Under the pieces are notes generated by a model. That model was not told the DNA's origin and searched no databases. It was given only the letters and a program-made list of their open reading frames with translations. A stretch of 62,492 nucleotides of DNA from contig MEDY01000148.1 in assembly GCA_001724265.1 (NCBI GenBank), forward strand, positions 1-62,492. Reading direction: 5' to 3'. A program made the translations under genes and the position numbers. This DNA is from Rhizaria sp. SCN 62-66 (lineage: Eukaryota > Rhizaria, unplaced). Positions 56,835-62,492 of this stretch are shown in pieces. How positions within the stretch are numbered: position 1 is the first letter of the stretch; every line of letters starts with the position of its first letter.

Positions 56835-57339
56835 TTGTTTTGTCTGATATTCGGATTGGTATAGTTTTATTATTAGTTAACATACAGAAAGTAGTCTAGA
56901 TTTAATGTGTAATATTGCTCAAATTGTTTTAAAAAAATGTCTGATAGCAGCGTGTATCCCATGTTATTTACTAAAACCATGCACTAGTGGTGAGATTGTT
57001 GGACAGCGTTAGGGAGCAGAGCCTCTTTTTGCAAAGCGCAATACATCATGATTAGATGGCTGATCGGTCTCAACCATATTTTTTTTTACATTATTCAACT
57101 GTGTATTTTTGGCGTTCTCAATACCATGTACTGATAATAGTTCGCTTGCGCCGTGGAAGATCCTGTATCCACAGTATTAACTTCGAGTAAATGTAGATAC
57201 GACATATTTTCAATTAAAAGCGTTCATAGAAGCGCTCACAGAACAGCAACGCATAGATTTTGCGGCACTTATTTTCAGTATCCTCGATCACGTGGTACAG
57301 GCGGGCCGTATATACATTGCGGCGACAGTGTCAGCACTG
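56835..57339. other. Intergenic region leading into the Copia fragment
   Basis: AT-rich, with T-rich stretches. A plus-strand open frame from 57153 enters the retroelement fragment but its first 50 codons show no recognisable Copia motif. It might include decayed upstream reverse-transcriptase sequence. Confidence 0.35.
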
Positions 57340-57900
57340 TCGAGCGTGTGTATAACGCGTCACAGGACGAAATTCAGGCCCTCGGCGCGCTGTTGTGGTA
57401 TCTATGGGCAACTAAGGACTACAAGCTGTTGCTTTAAATCACGGGCATGTCCCAGGATAACGTTGTCGTATACGCTAACGCGTCACACGCGACAATGCGC
57501 ATGGGCCGCTCTCATATGGGTTACATCGTTAAGATCGCGGGCATGCCTATGATATGGCGCTACTCAATCCAGAAGAGTGTCGCGCGTTCACCCAAGGTTT
57601 CGGAACCGCGCGCGCTGTCAGAGGCTACAGAGGCGGCATTATGGACCAAAGATGTGTTTGAGTGGCTTGGCTGCAAGACAAAGAGCCCGGTGCATGCTCA
57701 CACTGACAACATGCCCACGGTAATGCTGTTACAGAGGCCGGTGACGGGCAAACCCAGCAGTTATGACTGCATTCAAGACGCGCGCTATGTGTTCGAGTGT
57801 GTGGACAAGGAGCAAGTCAAGGTGCAGTACGTGCAGGCTAAGCACAACAAGGCTGACATTATAACCAAGGCTCTCAAACCGGGCACACTGGTCAGACAGA
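57340..57900 (+). mobile_element. Ty1/Copia retrotransposon fragment (end of RT and RNase H)
   Basis: Translation gives the typical end of a Copia polyprotein. ALGALLWYLWATKDYKLLL corresponds to the RLLRYLKGTKDYGL block, followed by TAA (57435-57437). An RNase H region then starts in the same neighbourhood: VVYANASHATMRMGRSHMGY (usual YSDADWAGD... GY), IWRYSIQKSVARSPKVSE (WxSxKQ, then SSxEAE), ALSEATEAALW, HTDNMPTVML (the HxDNxxA motif) and VQAKHNKADIITKAL (the ADIxTKAL end). The first catalytic Asp appears replaced by Asn in YANAS. With an internal stop, one missing catalytic residue and no LTR, integrase or RT core in the window, it is a dead 5'-truncated fragment. Its right edge meets the decayed SEL1 sequence of the opposite strand at about 57,905. 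Confidence 0.8.
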
Positions 57901-57909
57901 CGGACAGGA

Positions 57910-59047
57910 GATACATCGCGTGCTCGTCATTGGCCGCCGTCGCAATCTTGTGCAGCGTCCGCGCGCCGTGCTCGGGGTCGTGCCGAACGCCGACGCCCAG
58001 CACGTAGTGCATCGCCAGCTCCGCGCGACCCGCGGGGCGGCCCGTCGCGTCCGCGCCCATGGCAAAGCGGAACGAGTCGTCATGGTCCTTGGGCTGGCCA
58101 TAAAGGCCCTTGTAGCTAACCTCCGAAAGCAGAATAAGCGCCCACACGTCGCCCGCGTTGGCGGCAATGCGCAGCTAGCATGTGTCGGTCGCGGAATTGC
58201 ATGTTTCGACGAGGTGCTTGCCAAGGGTCACTTGCACTTCGGTCACACCCGCCTCGACCGCAGCCTTCGTGTGCAGCATCAAGCGCTCGCTCTTGCCGTA
58301 ATACGCCACTGCGGGGCCATAGAAGCCGTCGCCCTCGGCATATTGCCCAGATCGCAGCATCAGCGTGTGTCCAAGCGTGGCGTCCGGCTTGAGGGCCAAA
58401 CTGACCATAGTACGTCACACGGCCGTATGTATACATGACAGCCAGTTCGCCCTTCTCCACGCCGCACCGCAGCCACGCCAAGATGTCAACGTTCTTCCGA
58501 TCCCTGAGTTGCGCCAGAACGCCCGTCTCAACGCTGTGCGCAAAGATGGCCGCCACGCGCCCTCCGCGCGCTGGTGGCCAGCGGCGATGGCGGCGTGCAG
58601 GCTTTGCTCGGCATCGTCGAGGTCGAGCTAGCACGACATCAGCCACAGCGCATACTCGTAGCTGCCGTTGGCGCTCAGCGCGGCCAGACTCTTCATCCAC
58701 TTCTTGGCGCCGGTAATGCTATAGCGGCCGAGCTCGGGCCGCACACAGCTCTGCGCCATCTTGCGGATCGCCGCCGGGTGGCCCAGCTTAGCCGCGTCGC
58801 CCACGATCCCCAGCACCTCTTGCAGGTCGCCGCTTGTGGGCGAGCTGGCCAGTAGCGCGGGCCCAATCTCGAACAGCTCCTGCGCCTTGGCGGACGGCGC
58901 CGGCGGCTGCAACGGCAGGGCGGATGCGTTGCGCTGCACGAGGAGCGGTTTTGCCGTTGCAATCGGCTGTGACTGTGCAAAGTAATCGTTCTTGGCCTGC
59001 TGCTTTTGCTGCTGCTGTTGCTGCTGCTGCTGTAGCCTTTGCTGCAT
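57910..59047 (-). pseudogene. Decayed SEL1-repeat region, downstream part of the kinase gene
   Basis: Minus-strand sequence after the kinase TAA (59048) continues in frame with a Gln run (MQQRLQQQQQQQQQKQQ). SEL1-like helical repeats follow: GHPAAIRKMAQSCVRPELG, then TAG 58628-58630, DLDDAEQSLHAAIAAGHQRA, a frame change near 58,560, VAAIFAHSVETGVLAQLRDR, another near 58,410, and AVAYYGKSERLMLHTKAAVE. TAG 58175-58177 comes next, followed by LRIAANAGDVWALILLSEVS, AELAMHYVLGVGVRHDPEHG and ANDEHAMYLLSVCL. SEL1 repeats typically act as protein-binding superhelices. The frameshifts show decay beyond any codon reassignment. Homology stops where the Copia fragment begins. Ancestrally this was probably the C-terminus of a kinase-SEL1 protein. 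Confidence 0.65.
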
Positions 59048-61618
59048 TTACTGCGTCGGACTTAGCTGCACCACGTGGCCACCCACCGACTGTGCGGACT
59101 GCGGAGGCACCAAGCTCAGCTGCGCAAATTGTTGCGGTAACGGATAGCTTGGGTATTGTCCCGACGAAGGCTGCGACTCGCGTCCCACAGCGGGCTGCGT
59201 GCCCCGCAGTTCTTGCTGCTGAGACTGCTGAGACTGCTGAGTTTGCTGAGGGCCGCTTGTAGCTTGCTGAGTGCGAAGAGACGACTGCACAGACGCTGAC
59301 ATTGAAGAGGATGTCACCGCTGGCTGAGGCCGCGGTGTTGTCGGCGACGGCGGGGGCCTCACCACACCGGGCGAGACTACAGTTGCCGACAATACTACGG
59401 ACGAGGTGCCGCTGAGGACCAACTCGTGCACGCTGACCGGGGGCACGTCCGTCGATCGCGTAAGCCAGCCCTCGTTAATGGCAGAGTTGCTCGGCGTCGA
59501 GCGGCGCACGCCCTCTTGCTGTGATGCCTGTGACGCTTGATAACGCTCTTGCTGCGCGACGGGCCTTGGCGACAGCCGCCCTCCGTTGGCTGCGAGCGCC
59601 GCTGCCGCCTGGAATGGCAGAGAGAGTAGCTGGCCGGACGGCGAAACCGGCAGCTGCGTCGCGGAGTCCACCGCAGTTGAGCCGCTGTCATCGCGGACCG
59701 GCTGACGAGGCATGCGCGGCGGCACGCGTGGGGGCACGAGGGGTAACGTTGAAAGCGGTTGCGTCCGCGAGTTCGAAGGTGAAGACGCGCCATCCGCGTC
59801 GCTTACAGGCAGCCGCGGGGGACCGCGGCCGAGGGCCTTGAGCATGAAGTTGCGCACGGCCCGCTCATCGCTTGGAATGGCCTCAAGCTTGTCAACCAAG
59901 TCGTCAATCGCTGGGCGCTTGTCACGCTCTGCATGCCAGCACATGCGAATGAGCTCGATCAGCGCAGGCGGCGGCTCCGTGCCAGGCAGTAACTTGGGCT
60001 GTGCGACACCGTTGTAGGCATCGAGCTCAAGCGTGGGGCGCACACCGCCGGTGATCAGCGCAGGAATTTCTTGGCTTGTCAGGTTTGCAAGCGGCATTAC
60101 ACCAAACGCAATCTCGAACAACGTCATTCCCAGTGCATAAACATCCGACTTGGAATTATGTTGGTAACGTCCACTCAGCAGCTCCGGCGCCATCCACGCA
60201 AGGGTACCCGAAACAGAATCTATCACAATGACACAATGAGTATTGAGATATGAAAATCAAACAATATGAGCACATGTAAATTGAAGATCATGTTTGACTA
60301 GATATTTTTCCCTCGTTGATTGTTGTGACGAAGATATTGTTGATGACGTACGAACTGCAGACGCGAGTGTCATGCTCTGCATCGTTGCGTGAAGCTTTGA
60401 GTTGCCAAAGTCGGACACCCTAACGAGCGCGCGCGTGTCGTTTCCGCCGAGTCCCCAGAGGAAGTTGAGTGGCTTGATGTCGCCGTGGACGATGTTCTCG
60501 ATGCTGAGAGCTTTGATGGCGCTGGCAACCTGCAGTGCCAGCCACACGCGGCCCTGGCTTGAGAGAGTGCGGTAGTCGGGATGCGTCAGCAGCTTGCTGA
60601 GCGGGCCGCCGTCCATGTAGTCCATCACGATGACGAACTTGTTTGCATCTCCGGAGCCGATGACGCTGCCATTGAGGTTGCCGCTACTACCCAAAGCGTT
60701 CGTGTCCGTGAAGCCGCGGCAGCGCACAACATAACTCGACCGGAGGTGGTATTGGACGTTGAGTTCTTGCATCACATCTTCCTTCTCCCGCAGCGCGTCC
60801 ATGCTTGCGTTGAGCACCTTGAGCGCCACCTACTTGGGCTCGGCGCCCTCGGGCTGGTAGGTTGCGCGGTAGACCTTCGAGTAGCCGCCGCGCCCGACAG
60901 GGTTAACGTCGTGAACGTTGACGAACGCAATCCGGGGAATCTCGTTGTTACTGCGGCGGCCGTGGCTGCTGCTGCTGCCGCTGACGCTGCGGCTCAGCGC
61001 ACTCTTGGGCAAGGGCTGTCCGGACGCGCCGAAGAATGAGGACGCGTTAAACGCCATCGGCAAGACTGTTGAGAGCCCGAACCGGTGCGTTATTGCTGCT
61101 AAGCACCGCAAGAGCTCATTGTCAGTCTCGAGAATCAGTGAGTTGGAGCGGCTGCTTCCCTCCTCATCCGCCGAAGTCGGCAGCTGGGCGATGAAGTCCC
61201 TCGTCCTGTATAGAAGTGGTTGCAGCTCTGACAACGCATCTCGGTTGCTCTCACCCAAAGATTGCTGACTCATGCGCTTGACAATCTCTGTAACATTGAT
61301 TTTGAAGACGCGACAACGCCAAGATTGAGTGAGTGGAATGCGTAACGAAACAGACCAGTCAATGTTTCTCAATGAATATCATGCATACATTATGTAGGCA
61401 ACATGTAGCATAGTAGAACACATGAGTATATGATACTAAGTAACACTTTGGTGTTAAGACGCATGTGTACTGGGAAGGTTCGACGTACCATCATTGAGAA
61501 ACTGTACGTTTTCGATCAGGCTTGTCGCTTTTGCGTTCCTACCGCCTTTCAGGTAAGTGTCATAGACGCACGCAGAGGCAAGGACAACATCGTTGCACAA
61601 ACTGTTAATGTCAGCCAT
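59048..61618 (-). CDS. Protein kinase (TKL-like) with one in-frame TAG in the kinase domain
   Basis: Three exons (61489-61618, 60352-61287, 59048-60219; donors GTACGT twice) join in phase to 745 codons, ending in TAA. The N-terminus (MADINSLCNDVVLASACVYD onward) is helical. Kinase motifs are all present: glycine loop VGRGGYSKVYRATY, VALK with catalytic Lys about 200, HGDIKPLNFL (an HGD variant of HRD) near 311, DFGNS with Asp about 336, GTLAWMAPELLSG, SDVYALGMTLFEIAFG and CWHAERDKRPAIDDL. The tail is Pro/Ser/Gln-rich. TAG at 60830-60832 (codon 196) falls between EGAEPK and VALK, in the beta-2/beta-3 loop, and the frame is conserved on both sides. Read with TAG as sense, the kinase is intact. 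Read with TAG as stop, it is a pseudogene, which the decayed SEL1 continuation downstream makes plausible. Confidence 0.7.
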
Positions 61619-62446
61619 GTTTCAAGCCGTGTGACGTGAGTCCTATGATGCAGTAACTTCTATTTAGATGCAGTTGGGAGCGACGGCGCGCGCAGAATAT
61701 GGTATTGAGTGAGAAGGTCATTGTAAGGCACTTTTGGAGAATTGCGTATAAATCCTGCACATTTTCCACGTTTTAGACTTTAATACTTTGCTTAACTTTC
61801 AAAATTACGTGTTGATGTGCTGAATTTCAACGAAGAAAATTCGTGCTGCCATACGAATCCAAGAAAAACGCTCGGCTGGTGACATCACCTTTCCAAGACA
61901 AAATGATATTTTGAGAACCCCGGCAGAGGGGCGGGGCAGGTGGTGTCGACGTGTGCGCAACTACAATGTGAGATTGCTAACCATTTGCGCATAACAATGA
62001 CGTCGACTACATGTGATTACAGTGTTTATGAATTGAATATGATGTATAGTGAAGATCACAAAAATTACTACGACTAAATGCCCGAAAACGACCCTAGCAG
62101 ACCTCATTGCCATTCGCAGCCCAACGGACTGGTGACGGGAGGCGACCTTCCTTCGGCTCCCAGAGGAACTTTGGGGTGAGGAAAACGGCTTGCAGACAGA
62201 TGTTCTTGATATGAGAATGGTTGCTTATTGTTATGTTTGCTGTGTTCTGTTTGCTTTGTTTGGCGGCAGTGTTTGAGGTTTGTTTTAGGAGGCAGGAAGA
62301 GGGGTCGAGTTGATGTTGACACCAGCGCAGCGCGGAGTTGGACCTCTTTGGTTGCTCGCCCTCCTTCACACCGACCATGGAATGGTTTGCCTTTTGCTAA
62401 CCGTGTACCTTTTGTTGCTATCTGTTTGTTTTCCTTGCGCAGAGAC
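61619..62446. other. Divergent intergenic region at the right end
   Basis: About 830 AT-rich bases between the kinase start and the next gene. Short open frames at 62094-62469 (minus) have no recognisable domain. The end carries a T-rich tract (GTTTGTTTTCCTTGCGCAG) just before the next ATG. Confidence 0.4.
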
Positions 62447-62492
62447 ATGGCTACGCCCGAGGAGCTCAAAGATCTGGACTCCGTCCTCGATC
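62447..62492 (+). CDS. Start of a plus-strand gene, truncated by the window
   Basis: ATG at 62447 begins MATPEELKDLDSVLD, open to the right edge with coding-like GC content. It is preceded by TTTTCCTTGCGCAG plus four bases, the same acceptor-before-ATG arrangement seen at several other genes here. Fifteen residues are too few to identify a family. Confidence 0.5.
   Translation, partial: MATPEELKDLDSVLD

Noticed and set aside
59048-59050. TAA within a Gln-rich context as evidence that UAA is also reassigned
   Set aside because: Nine other genes end cleanly in TAA, and the sequence beyond this TAA contains frameshifts, so a genuine stop or a nonsense mutation in a decaying gene is simpler.
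1-62492. CRISPR arrays, rRNA genes, bacterial operons, ribosome binding sites and complete LTR pairs
   Set aside because: None seen. Gene structure is eukaryotic, and no spaced direct-repeat array or long terminal repeats were found.

Overview
The window is nuclear DNA from a eukaryote, most likely a free-living unicellular flagellate. Coding regions are GC-rich and intergenic DNA and introns are AT-rich. Genes carry short GT-AG introns, and proteins are full of Gln, Asn, Ala, Ser and Asp tracts. An outer-dynein/DRC-type EF-hand protein (DRC8/EFCAB2-like) and a COMM-domain protein point to a lineage with motile cilia. I cannot place it in a named supergroup from the sequence alone.

Layout from left to right. 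An ankyrin-repeat gene runs off the left edge (1-1551, minus), followed by decayed gene remnants (about 1973-3016). Next come a COMM-domain gene (3670-4739, plus), a large coiled-coil/low-complexity gene (5932-8985, plus) and a giant SCAPER-like gene (9420-21053, minus). Then come DRC8 (21405-22018, plus), proteasome beta-6/PSMB1 (22532-23431, minus), a two-RRM protein of about 2,100 residues (25221-31816, minus), DNAJC9 (32717-34121, plus) and SUGCT, a mitochondrial CoA-transferase (34362-36700, minus). The right half has an unidentified 1,084-residue protein (37145-40399, plus), a small three-pass membrane protein (40867-41520, minus), an F-box/kinesin fusion (42277-45679, minus), NF-YB (46317-47084, plus), PHO88/SND3 (47728-48518, plus), a JMJD6-like JmjC protein (49250-52632, minus) and an S1-domain protein (53180-56778, plus). 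It ends with a Copia RNase H fragment (about 57340-57900, plus) abutting a decayed SEL1 region and a protein kinase (59048-61618, minus), then the first codons of another gene (62447 onward, plus). The genes are unrelated housekeeping and accessory loci. There is no operon logic, and many neighbours are divergent or convergent.

Three window-wide patterns deserve attention. First, several otherwise open genes contain in-frame TAG codons: the SCAPER-like gene, SUGCT, the kinase domain, and three in the ankyrin gene. None of the 15 well-supported gene ends uses TAG (9 TAA, 6 TGA). This suggests UAG is read as an amino acid, with Gln the best guess, or is routinely read through; partial pseudogenisation is the rival explanation. 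Second, 12 of 23 inferred 5' splice sites read GTACGT and 16 of 23 have C at +4, unlike the usual GTAAGT. Third, many start codons sit 0-35 bases downstream of a pyrimidine tract plus AG, which could be 5'-UTR introns or spliced-leader trans-splice acceptors.

Exon boundaries were inferred by hand from reading frame, splice motifs and protein-family continuity. They are consistent in phase, but no transcript evidence was available.
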